Below are positions 54,463 through 64,000 of a stretch of DNA of 64,000 bases, one piece after another. Under the pieces are notes generated by a model. That model was not told the DNA's origin, made no database searches, and was given only the letters and a program-made list of their open reading frames with translations. A program made the position numbers and the translations under genes. The DNA comes from Cubamyces lactineus. Lineage: Eukaryota > Basidiomycota > Agaricomycetes > Polyporales > Polyporaceae. The stretch's first letter is position 1, and every line of letters starts with the position of its first letter. The stretch spans positions 186,001 through 250,000 of the forward strand of contig JACDTU010000023.1 in assembly GCA_022376465.1 (NCBI GenBank). The letters run 5' to 3'.

Positions 54463-57400
54463 TCAGTTCATGAAAACATCCCCATCATCGTCGTCGTCGT
54501 CTGGACCGTCCTCGCCTCCAATCGAAACAACCACACCGCCCTCATCATCGGATTCGTCTGGCGAGTCCGTGTTGAGCCGCGTATGGCACAGCCAATGCCA
54601 GCTTGTGTGTCCGATGGCGAAGAATGGTTTCAACATCCGCACCAGCCTCAGGGACGTAGGGTCTTGCCGGGGGTGCTCGGCCAGGAGCTTGCCGCTACCA
54701 AGTATATGCTTGTACACCCCGCGTTCGTTCTGGCTGATGACTCGGTAAACCGTCGGCGAGCAACCATAGACGTAGATGCTGTAGCGAGGGTAGGCACTTC
54801 CCCTTCTTCGGCGCGGCGCCGGTGGTATCAGTACCACCTTAGAAGGTGTATCCTGAAGTGGTGCGCCCGCGTTCGAAACTGGCGTCTTCTCGCCGAGCTT
54901 CTTGTTCACGGCAATCGACTCCTTTGACTCCGGCTTGACGGGGATCGAGGCGAGCAGCGGAGGCTCGGAAGTGACTCCAAGTTCCATGATGAGTGTGATG
55001 TAGGGGTGTCGCTGTGTCTCATCATCGTCGGGGGTTTGCTTGAACAAACCGACTTTCGTGGCATCGATGGCGTATGCTGCTGTAGTCCCAGAGTGCGCCC
55101 GGAGTTTGAATTGAACCATGATACCCGACATGACACTGGCGTCGAGTGCAGCGTCCTTATTCATCAGAACAGGGATGAAGACGTCAACCGTGGCGGCGTT
55201 GTTTCGGCATATAACCGCCATCGAGCGGATGAAGCACCCGAGCGCAGTGTCCTGGCTCAATGCGGAGTCGTCGGCCCATTTCGCGAAGTGAGTGAAGTTC
55301 ACCACGGCATCCTTGAACGCCTCAGCAAACGTTAGATCTCCTCTCGGATCGTTGGCTGGCAGGTTGTCTGGCTTGCTTGTGAGGACGTCCTTGGCGAATG
55401 CCTCGGAGAGAAGTTGCACGAGGAGGGTGGTCACGGGGACGGGGTTACTGAAATGGGGGTCATCGGAGTCTGAGGAAGTCGCGCAAGTGGCGGAATCTCT
55501 GGCAAGCAGCAGCAATAAACGCCCGACGATCTCGCCGATATCGCCTCGAGAAATCAAATCGTGGTCTAAGGATTTCCGTAGGATCTGCACCGCCGGGCCA
55601 ATATCAGTCGTGTCTCGAAGGCGATCGACGACATTGATTCCTGTGGCCGACGGCCCAAGTCCCAGGCACTGGCGCCGCCATTCATGCAATTGACGAGCAG
55701 CTGCCTCGGCCAGGATTGGCTCCGATGAGTACCCCGATCGGAGATATATGCGGTCCTTGGGAACGGAGTAGGCAATGCGCATGTGGCTCGCGACAAGCTG
55801 TTCTTCGTGGCGACGGGCTGCCTCCCGACTAGGCTCGAATGAAAGCATGATGCGGACGTCGAGAACAGCTGTTTGAGCAGCAACTGTATGCGAGTCCATC
55901 GGCATTCTCATGTTATCGTTACAGAGTAGCTTGCGGCGTGCAAGCTCTAGCACGTCAAGAGAGAGCCTGCCGCATCGCAGTACTTGCGAATCCGTGATAG
56001 AGGGGGGATCGGGGCGGTCGGTACTGAATTTGTCAAGCGCCCAGTCGGAGTACGGCATCATCAAGGACCGCCACCTGTGTGAACCGTTAAAATTTTTGAA
56101 CGAACGACACGATGAGACAGAGAGTGGCTCACATTGGCCGTCCAAAGCATGCCATGAACGGTGTCTCACATACATCTCTGCAATGTAACTTCGATGGAAC
56201 AAGTCGCTTGGATCCAAAGCAATCGAAAGGGGTTTCCGTGATAGGTGCATGCATGCTAGGGGCAAGCGCACTGTAACGAGCGGAGCGGGCGTGGATAGCA
56301 GACGGCGCCAAATGTTCGAGCGACGACTGCGTCGACATGAAGAGAGTGAACAGGCCCAAGTCACGACAGTCGTCCAACGCGCTGACGAGGATATCAAGCG
56401 CTGTTTTGTGCTCCGGAGGTGAAGACGGCTCTGACGCGTTGTTCTGGTTGGCGCCCGTTGACGTCGTGTCCACTGCCATCTTGTCCATCGTGTCCGTCGT
56501 GTCTACCGTGTCCATCGAATGGTCCGTCGTGCTCGTTGAGGTCGGGTCCGTCTCCATCGTGTCCATCGAGGTGGGGACCGTCGCGCTCGCTGAGGACGCC
56601 TTCGCGAGTCTCGACGGTACTTCTGCCAGCACATGCGCCTCGTCAAAGTACATGAGGATGTGGAGTATCTTGAGGCGACCCTTGGGATCCCCCCGAATCG
56701 TTTCGGGTCGAAAAGCCGCACGTAACTCGTCGCAGGTAGCAAGTGGCGCTTCTTTGAAGTCAGAAGACCCCCCAACCGTAGTGGGCCCATCAGCCGAACA
56801 GCCGGAAGAGGTGCAAACGAGTTTGACAAGTGTTTCCAAGGCATCCTGCGCCTGCTTAAGTATGCCCGCGGCAGGATTGCCCGCTGTAATCTAGGGTCTA
56901 CGTTGAATAGAGGGCGAATTGATCAGCCGAGAGTATCCCTACCTTCTGCTCTTCAGCACTGATATCGCCGTCCTTCAGTTTCTGGAGAGCAAGCATTCAA
57001 TGGATGTCCAATAGTCAAGTGACGCAGACTACCAACCGCCAACGCTGCCACCCTGCGGTATAGCGCGTCTCGGCGTCTAGTCAGGTATTCGCGCCATTCA
57101 AGAGGAAGCTTTGTATCGCCGCTGCGGGAGGCTAGCATGCCACGCAATTCCTTCGTGATCTCCTCGAATACCACCTGGAGGAAACCATGAAACCGGGACT
57201 GGAGCGCGAGACCACTATACTTGGACGCCCACTCCATGAGCAGGTTATGTACCGCAGTGTCGGTCGGAGGATAAGCGCCATCTACCATACATGTGTTGAA
57301 CAAGTATCAGAGCGCGTGAGAAGTTGAGATGAGACCTACTTTTCATATGTTCTTTGGGGTCTCGTATGTTGAACGGAATCGTAAATATCTCCCCGGCAAC

Positions 57401-58243
57401 CTCGTGGACGAGGCGCGACTTGCCGGACCCCGAGCTTTGTATAACAGCTGCGTGGCCCATATATGCATTGCGCGCGCTGGTGCCGTAGTACATGTTCCGA
57501 ATGTTGCTGGCTAGAGCGACATGATGTTCACCGATGAATGGCGCGGACCAGCCCTTAATCACCGCTAATGAACCAGTCAGTGTCACGTTGGGCAACTGCG
57601 ATGGGCCATTTGCGCACCTTCTATTCACGGGCAAGGGCGTCAGTTACAATGAACGAAGCTGAGGTCGTGAGAAGTACGATGCTCACCCTGCAGGGTCCTC
57701 TTAGCGGCGCTATCTAGAGACGGTTCTGAGCGAATAACCGGCTGGGTATTGCGTGTACGAGGCTTGGGACGTCCTGCTTGTTCACGTATGTACTCTGGTG
57801 CGATAGCAAATACGTGCTCAGCATGTCAGGAGTCAATGTGCAGTCCATCATTCTCGAGACGTACTGAGTCGCATCAAGGCGCTATAGTCTTTCTTACCGT
57901 AGGCTTCCTGCACCATGTCACCAAGTTGGGAGACGTGAGCATCGACCCATTCCCTGTCCGCTGGTGTCTTCAAGGGTTTGAATTTGCATTGCGTCTGCAC
58001 CACTTGTATGACCTGGAAGAGGTACAGCTGGTCTCTGGTTGGAATCCCCACGTCTTCCATCTCGTGATGAATCAGTTTGTTGAAAAGGGCAAGCGTCTGG
58101 GCGTCTGGCAGTTGGTCCTCGCCAACCATCTCCATTGGATTCGAATTCATGGCTGTATTGAGTTGCTGAGAGAAGGACTGAGTGGGATGCTCGACGACAC
58201 GAGATGGTGGTAGTGAAGAACAAGTGGTTGTTCGGGTTTTCAC
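54463..58243 (-). CDS. Large P-loop NTPase of unknown function, multi-exon
   Basis: The first exon runs 58243 to about 57894 (MKTRTTTCSSLPPSRV...VQEAY), spliced GTAAGA to CACCAG onto EYIREQAGRPKPRT. The next exon region (about 57600-57345) has Walker A: YMGHAAVIQSSGSGKSRLVH. 57296-57045 gives AYPPTDTAVHNLLMEW...REYLTRRRDALYRRV. 56880-56133 has Walker B ILMYFDEAH, a Met/Asp/Thr low-complexity insert (MDTMETDPTSTSTTDHSMD) and a sensor-like LFTLFMSTQSSLEHLAPS. The intron at 56132-56082 joins GRPM to WRSLMMPYSDW. The last exon runs to 54463, ending in a highly acidic tail (GGEDGPDDDDDDGDVFMN). About 1,100 residues in total. The exon joins around 57650-57560 and 57045-56945 did not resolve in frame by eye, so exon edges there are approximate or the gene is damaged. 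It resembles the expanded basidiomycete NTPases with QSSGxGKSR and DEAH; their role is unknown. Confidence 0.68.
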
Positions 58244-58559
58244 GCTCCGCCGTCGCTTTCATCGATTATCAGTGATCACGTGACGTGAGGCTCGATTGGT
58301 CCTTGACATGAGCGGACGCCGGAGAAAGAGTCCTCAAGGCTCATGCTCTCGCGCACACACACGTACAGAAGTTGCTTTGGCAAGTACAGCAAGTGCCCGC
58401 GGGACGCACGCAACAACCCTCAAGCCAAACCATCCAACGCTCAGCTTTGAGCAAACAATCACATCGCCTCCCCGGGCTGCAAACGACGACAGTAGTCAGC
58501 AACGCGAACACTCATCGACTAGTAGACAAGATGCACTGACCTGAACGTCCGCCGAAAGG
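58244..58559 (-). promoter_or_regulatory. Spacer and NTPase promoter
   Basis: 316 bp between two tandem minus genes; it must hold the promoter of the NTPase gene and the 3' UTR of the membrane-protein gene. GATCACGTGACG near 58274 contains CACGTG. No TATA is obvious. Confidence 0.35.
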
Positions 58560-59640
58560 TCAGACAGCATAGAGAGCCTCTGCACGGGCGGCAGCATAGG
58601 CGGGCCCTGCGGGTCTGCACACAGCAGGCGTCGGGTCCATCGCGGGGGCAGGCTTGCGAACGATCGACGACGCGCTCGACCGCGCACTCGGCGCGACCGA
58701 GATCGTCGAGCTCGCGTCGGTCACGACCACCGACGGAGCCGGGGCCTGGGCCGAGTTCGCAAACGGATCGAGGATGGCGTCCGCGCTCAAGCTCGAGTGG
58801 CCTTTACCGGCACCGTGCACGACCGTGCTCACGCTCACGGTGCTCACCATCCTCTCGCGTATGTGCGGGCGCAGCCGGGCCGCGAAGGACGCGTCGTCGC
58901 CGTCGTCGGTCGGCATCAGGCTAATCGGCGACGCGCTGTTGCGCCCGGACGAGGTCGAGATCATGCTCGGGAAGAGCTCGCTCCGCGTCCCGTTTGCGTA
59001 CGCCATGTTCGACGCGAGCGAGAGTGGGGGCAGCGTCGGCGCGCGCGCGCCGGGTGCGGATGCGGCCATCGGTGTCAGGTAGCTCGGGGCCGGGATAGGC
59101 GCGGGCGCGGGACCGGGGGCAACCATGCTGCAGCGCGCAAAGGAGTGCGGCGAGCCGGGGAGGATCAATGGAGAGCGTGGCATGTAGTCGTCGTTGGAGA
59201 TGCCGCGCTCCGAGAAAGCACGGCGGCGGGCGCGGAGGCACAAGAGGAAGAAGACCAGGAGGCCAATGACGATCAGGCCTCCGATGGCTCCGCCGATGAT
59301 CCCGCCCATCATCGCAGGGTCGGTCTGCTTCCTGTTGAACGGTCAGAGGCTTGGCGACAGAATATGGAGCTCCAGTGTTACTCACTGAGAGATCGCGCCG
59401 GCATGGGTCACGGTAGGGAACGAAGTCGACGTCGAGGTGAAGACTCGTGTGCTCGTTGTCGGCTCGAAGCATGTGAATGTTCTCCCGCCGTCCGGGAACG
59501 TCATAACGGGGGTGCTGAAGGTTGCAATGTCCGCGACGGTGGTCACCACCTCCAAAGGTGTAGTTCAGCTGCGTCATTGACAAACACGAGTGCCAGAGCG
59601 AGCCGAAGATCCAAGGCAGACAACAGAGACTTAGACATAG
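58560..59640 (-). CDS. Single-pass membrane protein with Ser/Thr-rich ectodomain
   Basis: A likely start ATG at about 59638 gives a signal-peptide-like MSKSLLSALDLRLALALVFV. The join to the next exon (VVTTVADIATFSTPVMTFPD then GGRTFTCFEPTTSTRVFTST) is not certain. That exon ends HAGAISQ, donor GTGAGTAAC near 59387, acceptor TTCAACAG near 59337, in frame with KQTDPAMMGG. A transmembrane helix (GGIIGGAIGGLIVIGLLVFF) and basic stop-transfer follow, then a ~200-residue Pro/Ala/Ser-rich cytoplasmic tail ending AEALYAV at 58560. The topology resembles fungal Mid2/WSC-like sensors, but no cysteine WSC domain is visible. The first ~705 bp are duplicated at the window's left edge. Its upstream DNA is replaced from 59733 by a MULE relic, so its promoter may be lost. 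Confidence 0.6.
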
Positions 59641-59732
59641 CGGGCACGGAGCTCAGAACGGGTGTGGCAGCTATATCAAGGGGCAAGGGGAACTGGGACT
59701 CGGGGAACCAGGCCTCCTCCCGAGAATACTAC
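59029..59732. repeat. Segmental duplication partner of 1-704
   Basis: Collinear and same orientation, with only scattered substitutions. Homology ends sharply after CGAGAATACTA at 59731, exactly where MULE-associated sequence begins. On the left copy, homology runs off the window edge. Confidence 0.85.
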
Positions 59733-60530
59733 ACGGCCCATCGAGCCAGATATCCATAGATATATTCGGCCGAAAGTTATAGGGCCATAATTCACTAATG
59801 TCCGAGTGATCCCAGCCAGACATCCGCCGGATATCTGAAAGTGGACCTCGCGCGGCGGCGAGAAGGGGACATCTGCCCGATATCCGCTCCCAGTTATGCG
59901 CCCGAGCGCTCTCAGAGCTACGGCAGAGACCGACTATGTATCCGCCCTATATCTTGACCTGGATATCCTGCTGAGATGCCTTTTCACGGGCGTTAATACC
60001 CTGGGAACGTCGCGAAGCTTGCGAGTCCCGCTGGCGTCCCCAGAGTCCGAATCTCTCTAAGTCTCCCTCACCACCTTGAGACTCACTTGGACTCTTAGTG
60101 TCTCTTGTCGCTCAATACTCGGCTTCGTCTCCAACCTTTCCTCACTTTCTCAGTTCACTGCCTGCCTCTCAAGTTACTTCCGCAACAACGATATCAATAC
60201 CACCGTCGACTTCGACGATCGTCAAGGTCCCGTCATCACTTGAGGCTAATGTCCCACCCAAGTTCTTCAGCCTTTCAAACTCCGCTGTGGCTCCCATCAC
60301 CCGCCACCTCTCCCTCCTCGTTCGGGGTCCTCTTGCGGCGGGCGCACGTCGCGCGTCGGGCTCGCGCACGTCGCGCGTACGAGGGCATTGCGCGCGCGAG
60401 CGCTTCGTACAGTTACCAGCCTAGTAAAATACATATTTTCTTTGCTATTTTCCGTCGCGCGTCGGGCCACATCCTAAAAGTTTAAGTGTTGCGTACCTTC
60501 TGTGCTCTTCTGTCTCGTCTCGAAGTTCCT
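59733..60530 (+). promoter_or_regulatory. 5' flank of the MULE relic with GATATC palindromes
   Basis: Clustered GATATC-core palindromes: CAGATATCCATAGATAT (59752), CCGGATATCTG (59829), CCCGATATCCGC (59877), TGGATATCCTG (59961). The cluster is likely the terminal/subterminal region of a Mutator-like element, where transposase would bind. 60300-60415 is CGCGCG-rich. No gene is recognised despite open frames. Confidence 0.4.
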
Positions 60531-61683
60531 ATGTCTCTTCGGGTGTGTATCACCTGTCACTGCAACAAGCACTTGGATCAGTATGAACTCCTCAAGCGCG
60601 GGCCACAAAAAGGTGTTGGCCTCACGAAAGAGTGTCGCACCTGCGCAACGCGCAGACGCGATCGCGCTGCCAAACAGAAGTCAGTCCGCAAACGGAAGAA
60701 TACAGCCTCTGATGAAGATCTTACCCAAGAGGGACGTGGCGTCGGAAATCAAGTGCGCCCGCTCCGAAAGCTCTTGCAGGAGGTGGGGAAGTTGGACGCA
60801 CCTATAGACGGATTCAGCGCCCGAGTAGATGTATCAAGTGCCGTTCCCTCGGGACCGGATCCGGGGCAGCGCGCGGGGGTTGTAGCGGGTCTATTGGGTG
60901 AGAGTATGATGCTGCACTGGACGTGAGTAAATGATGTCTTGTATCCTATTACGCATCTGCTTAGCTTTGACGTGCTGTAGGTATGAGAAGACAAAAGAGA
61001 GGGCATACACGAAGGACCAACTTGTGGTCTTCAGTTGCGCCCAGTCCATGGCGCGGGAGCACAAGGCAAAGGTTCCCAAGGGCGAGAAACCGCGCGACGC
61101 TCGTCGGATGGAGCGTTTCGACTGCTCTGGGTGGTTGTACATCGCAGTCCAGGCCGGTTCCGACGTGATGTCCATCAAGATCTCGCATAAGGTCGACCAC
61201 CTGCCGTATGTGGACATTTCCATCCCGGATCGTTGGAAGCAGTATATTGAGGAGCACGCGGGTACCGAGACGTCGGGTGTAGTACGTCCATTCCCGGACT
61301 TATCTGCCAGTGATGTTTAACGAGCCAGTTAGATCTGGCGCCACATTGTCCGAGAGATGTCTAAGGGCCTCAGTGTCAGCGATGTCTCCATTCCCTTCAC
61401 GTCTAAGAGTGTCCATTACTATTGGCACAAGTGCACCGAGAAGGACTGGAGGTTCGATCCGGAGCCCTACGTGTCGGCACGCAAATACGTTGAAGAGAAG
61501 GGCGAGGAGAACCACATTTACGATATGAAAGTTGAAGCCGAGCCTGGGACGCGAGCCTTCGGGTTCTACATCAGGGACTTTGTAGAGGCGTGGGCTGTTC
61601 ATACACAAGAGCTCGCAATGGACTCAACGTGTGAGCTCGATTTACATAAAGCATGTGACCGTGCACTAATGTCCTGATTAGGG
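60531..61683 (+). pseudogene. MULE-type transposase N-terminal region, truncated
   Basis: Exon 1 from ATG 60531: zinc-binding CITCHCNKH...KECRTCATRRRDR, then a basic linker to HWT; donor GTGAGT at 60924; acceptor GCTGTAG before 60982. Exon 2: YEKTKERAYTKDQLVVFSCA, RMERFDCSGWLYIAVQAGSD, KISHKVDHLPYVDISIP. In-frame TAA and TAG (SASDV*RAS*IWRHIVRE, about 61318-61335) replace Gln codons. The frame continues SVHYYWHKCTEKDWRFDPEP to QELAMDST, the start of the MULE DDE domain. At DST a GTGTGA donor-like site appears and, 60 bp on, a copia LTR (61684) truncates it. No catalytic domain remains in the window. Confidence 0.72.
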
Positions 61684-62219
61684 TGACGAACTTCTGAACC
61701 TGGAAAGGCTGGGAGCGACCTGTAAGCGACACAAAGAGAGTCTTCAGTCTGTGAGCGAACGACTCTATTGCATAATACAAGTACCTGTAAGCGACACAAA
61801 GAGAGCTACAAGTACTTGGTAAGTAACTGCATATAAAGGCATAGGCAATGAAGGAACTTACTCTTCAGTCTGTGAGCGAACGACTGAAGAGTAGGGGCGA
61901 AGAATGTCCTCCTTATATACTGAGAGAGGAGTGCCATGAGTAAGCGAAGAAAGGAGGCATGTGATCCCTATGTACGATGAGTAAGACCATGGTGCGAGTA
62001 TCGCGACATATGGTGTCATAGATATAGAACCCTCTGGAAGGATCCGTAGCAGTGTAGAACGCAACGGAAAGATGGAGGGAATGAAAGAATGTCCAACTAC
62101 AGTACATACACTGAGCAGTCCATAAAAGGAATAAAGTCCATGCTGTGCACGTTGTAGGCGCCACAGCCACAAGGTCCACATTCCCGGTCCGGCACAGCCG
62201 ACAACCTGGAAGTTCAACA
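61684..62219 (-). repeat. 3' LTR of copia family 2 copy 3
   Basis: 536 bp; TGTTGAACTTCC at the right and TGACGAACTTC (variant of TGACAAACTTC) at the left end. It lacks the same ~19 nt as the 27.9 kb LTR and retains TG at its start. Confidence 0.9.
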
Positions 62220-62230
62220 CTCCCACTCGT

Positions 62231-64000
62231 TCAAACTGCGGAGGGAGAGACTAGACCAATCGCCTTTCTGAAGCGCTCCAATATAGAGAAGGAGACATTC
62301 TTCGTCAAGGAATCAGCTAGTTGATCCTCTGTCGCTACGTAGAAGATGTCGATCGTCCCTAACTCAGCCTGTTCGCGAGTGTAGTGGTACTGGACGTCGA
62401 CGTGCTTCGTGCGACGCTCGGTGACTGGATTAACCGATAAGAAGATGGACCCTTGGTTGTCGAGACACAAGGGTGTAGGGCGAGAGATGTCGTCCCCCAA
62501 CTCTTCACCAAACGTGCGAAGCCATACAACTTGACGACAAGCGTCTGATGCAGCCTTGTATTCCGCCTCGGTCGAGGAGAGCGAAACAGTCGGCTGTTTC
62601 CTAGACTGCCAGGAAATAGCGCCGCCCGCCATCAAGAAGACGTAAGCTCCAGTGGACCTGCGGTCATCCCGGTCCTCAGCCCAGTCCGAGTCTGAATAAC
62701 CCAAAAGACCGTCATTCGAGGAACCGAAGTAACGCAACCGGTAGTCTTTGGTCCCTTGCAGGTACCGCAGAACATACTTGGCATAGTTCCAGTGTGCGTC
62801 ACTAGGATTAGAGTTGTACTGAGACAACTTCTGGACCGCGAAGGAGATATCCGGACGTGTACCCAAAGTCGCATAGAGCAGACTGCCAATTAGGCTCTGG
62901 TACCGTTTCCGGGAGTGATCGGCGGCGGTGTGACTAGATTTCTCCAGTACAGCACCAGCAGGGAGAGGAGTGCGAGCCGGCTTGCAGTCGGCCATGTCAA
63001 AACGTTCGAGAACGGACTGGATGTAGTCTATCTGGTCGATGTCGATCGTTCGAGCTTTACGATCGCGAACAATGTTCAGACCAAGAAAACGCGAGACAGG
63101 ACCCAGATCCGTCATCTTGAACCGCTGCATCAAGGCCTCCTTGGTAGCCTTGATATGGCCAGGCTTGTCACCCATGAGGAGTAGATCGTCGACATACAGA
63201 ACAATGATCGTGACGGAATCCCCCCTATGTTGCCGATATACGTAGACTCCGGCATCAGAGTATGTCCGTATGAATCCCAGATCTAGCAAGATTTGGTGTA
63301 TCTTGGCGTTCCATTGACGAGACGCCTGCTTCAAGCCGTAGATAGCTTTCAGCAACAGACACACGAAGTTTTCCTTGCCAGGAACAACCCAGCCCTCAGG
63401 CTGTTCCATGTAGATCTCCTCCTCTAAGTCGCCGTTCAAGAACGCAGTTTTGACATCCATCGACTCGATGTCCCAGTCCTCAAGCGCAGCGTGCACAAGG
63501 AGGTAACGAATCGACTCAAAACGCGCAACAGGCAAAAAGGTTTCATTGTAATCCTCCCCCCAGACCTGAGTAAAACCCTTGGCCACAAGACGAGCCTTGT
63601 ACCGACCATCATGCTTGATGTCATACACCCAACGATTGGCGACGACTTGTCGGTTCTTTGGCCTAGGCACAAGAAGCCAGGTCTTGTTCTCAATGAGCGA
63701 GTCGTACTCTGCTTTCTCAGCTGCACGCCACTTCTCCGCGTCTGGAGATGCCATGGCTTGTCGATGAGAGTTAGGAATGCCAGGCTTATGGGTTGTGGCA
63801 GCGAGCATCGCAATGATAGACTGTACAACTTGTTCATCGTCCTCCAAGTTCCCTTTCGCATCTGTACGAGCATCAACCTTTGCAGGTGGCTCATCACCAT
63901 ACACGCTGTCCCTGTAGCGCTGAGGTCTAGGAACATTCTCGCGACGAGGGCGATCACGCGCTATGCTAGGACCTCCCACTGGCTCATGACGATTCCGCTG
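62231..64000 (-). CDS. Copia family 2 copy 3 pol, C-terminal part (partial)
   Basis: Open from the right edge to the stop at 62231. It carries the Pro-rich linker (HEPVGGPSIARDRPRREN), RT with intact YVDDLLLM, and RNase H (YSDSDWAED, SSTEAEYKA), ending KAIGLVSPSAV. No stop or frameshift is seen in the visible ~590 codons. Whether gag and integrase upstream are intact is unknown. Confidence 0.9.
   Translation of the reverse strand, partial: QRNRHEPVGGPSIARDRPRRENVPRPQRYRDSVYGDEPPAKVDARTDAKGNLEDDEQVVQSIIAMLAATTHKPGIPNSHRQAMASPDAEKWRAAEKAEYDSLIENKTWLLVPRPKNRQVVANRWVYDIKHDGRYKARLVAKGFTQVWGEDYNETFLPVARFESIRYLLVHAALEDWDIESMDVKTAFLNGDLEEEIYMEQPEGWVVPGKENFVCLLLKAIYGLKQASRQWNAKIHQILLDLGFIRTYSDAGVYVYRQHRGDSVTIIVLYVDDLLLMGDKPGHIKATKEALMQRFKMTDLGPVSRFLGLNIVRDRKARTIDIDQIDYIQSVLERFDMADCKPARTPLPAGAVLEKSSHTAADHSRKRYQSLIGSLLYATLGTRPDISFAVQKLSQYNSNPSDAHWNYAKYVLRYLQGTKDYRLRYFGSSNDGLLGYSDSDWAEDRDDRRSTGAYVFLMAGGAISWQSRKQPTVSLSSTEAEYKAASDACRQVVWLRTFGEELGDDISRPTPLCLDNQGSIFLSVNPVTERRTKHVDVQYHYTREQAELGTIDIFYVATEDQLADSLTKNVSFSILERFRKAIGLVSPSAV

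Larger units (their letters stand above)
61684..64000 (-). mobile_element. Copia family 2 copy 3 (partial, runs off right edge)
   Basis: 3' LTR, polypurine-like tract and the 3' half of pol. It differs from the 22.7 kb copy at a small number of sites. The rest lies beyond the window. It is inserted in the MULE pseudogene, so it is younger than that relic. Confidence 0.92.

Noticed and set aside
60105..60485. 126-codon and 108-codon ORFs before the MULE relic
   Set aside because: Two overlapping frames with low-complexity Ser/Arg content and no motifs; more likely noncoding leader.

Overview
The window is fungal nuclear DNA, most likely from an agaricomycete (mushroom or polypore) basidiomycete. 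Evidence is short GT-AG introns of about 45-60 nt, a DUF6535-type membrane protein, a basidiomycete-style P-loop NTPase, a MULE-type transposase relic, and dense LTR retrotransposons primed by the initiator tRNA anticodon arm. I cannot name a species. There is no operon logic; the unit of organisation is the nested transposon.

Layout. 1-3.1 kb: a partial membrane-protein gene (minus) duplicated from 58.6-59.7 kb, a ~1 kb element with ~60 bp terminal inverted repeats and two tRNA-like promoters, and a second block duplicated from an intron at 53.4 kb. 3.1-22.1 kb: a Ty3/gypsy relic (gypsy1) split by copia family 1. One family-1 element lies on minus (4908-9964) and two lie in tandem on plus sharing a middle LTR (10480-21953). 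Target-site duplications and LTR subtypes show that the stretch between the inverted copies was flipped by recombination. 22.0-33.7 kb: a second, different gypsy element (gypsy2, minus), interrupted at its integrase by a full copia family-2 element (22127-28473, TSD CGATG). 33.7-45.8 kb: LTR fragments, a foldback Tc1-derived MITE, another gypsy1-family relic interrupted by a Tc1/mariner element (36421-38038), an LTR with a giant internal hairpin, a 5'-truncated copia family-2 copy missing its RT active site, a kinase pseudogene scrap, and a third gypsy relic ending at a solo LTR.

46.3-59.7 kb is the gene-bearing part: a DUF6535-like membrane protein (minus, apparently cut by the solo LTR), a LINE-like scrap, a 0.5 kb MITE, a four-exon LEA-like repeat protein (plus), a large P-loop NTPase (minus) and the intact copy of the membrane-protein gene (minus). 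From 59.7 kb a MULE-type transposase pseudogene follows, then a third copia family-2 copy running off the right edge.

Only two transposon polyproteins look complete: copia family 1 copy A (11092-16008) and copia family 2 (22697-26961). Nearly all nonsense codons in the other copies are C-to-T changes, mostly CGA to TGA. The most unusual features are a probable intron running from the LTR to the start codon of copia family 1, which removes the primer-binding site from spliced RNA, and the recombination history legible from target-site duplications.
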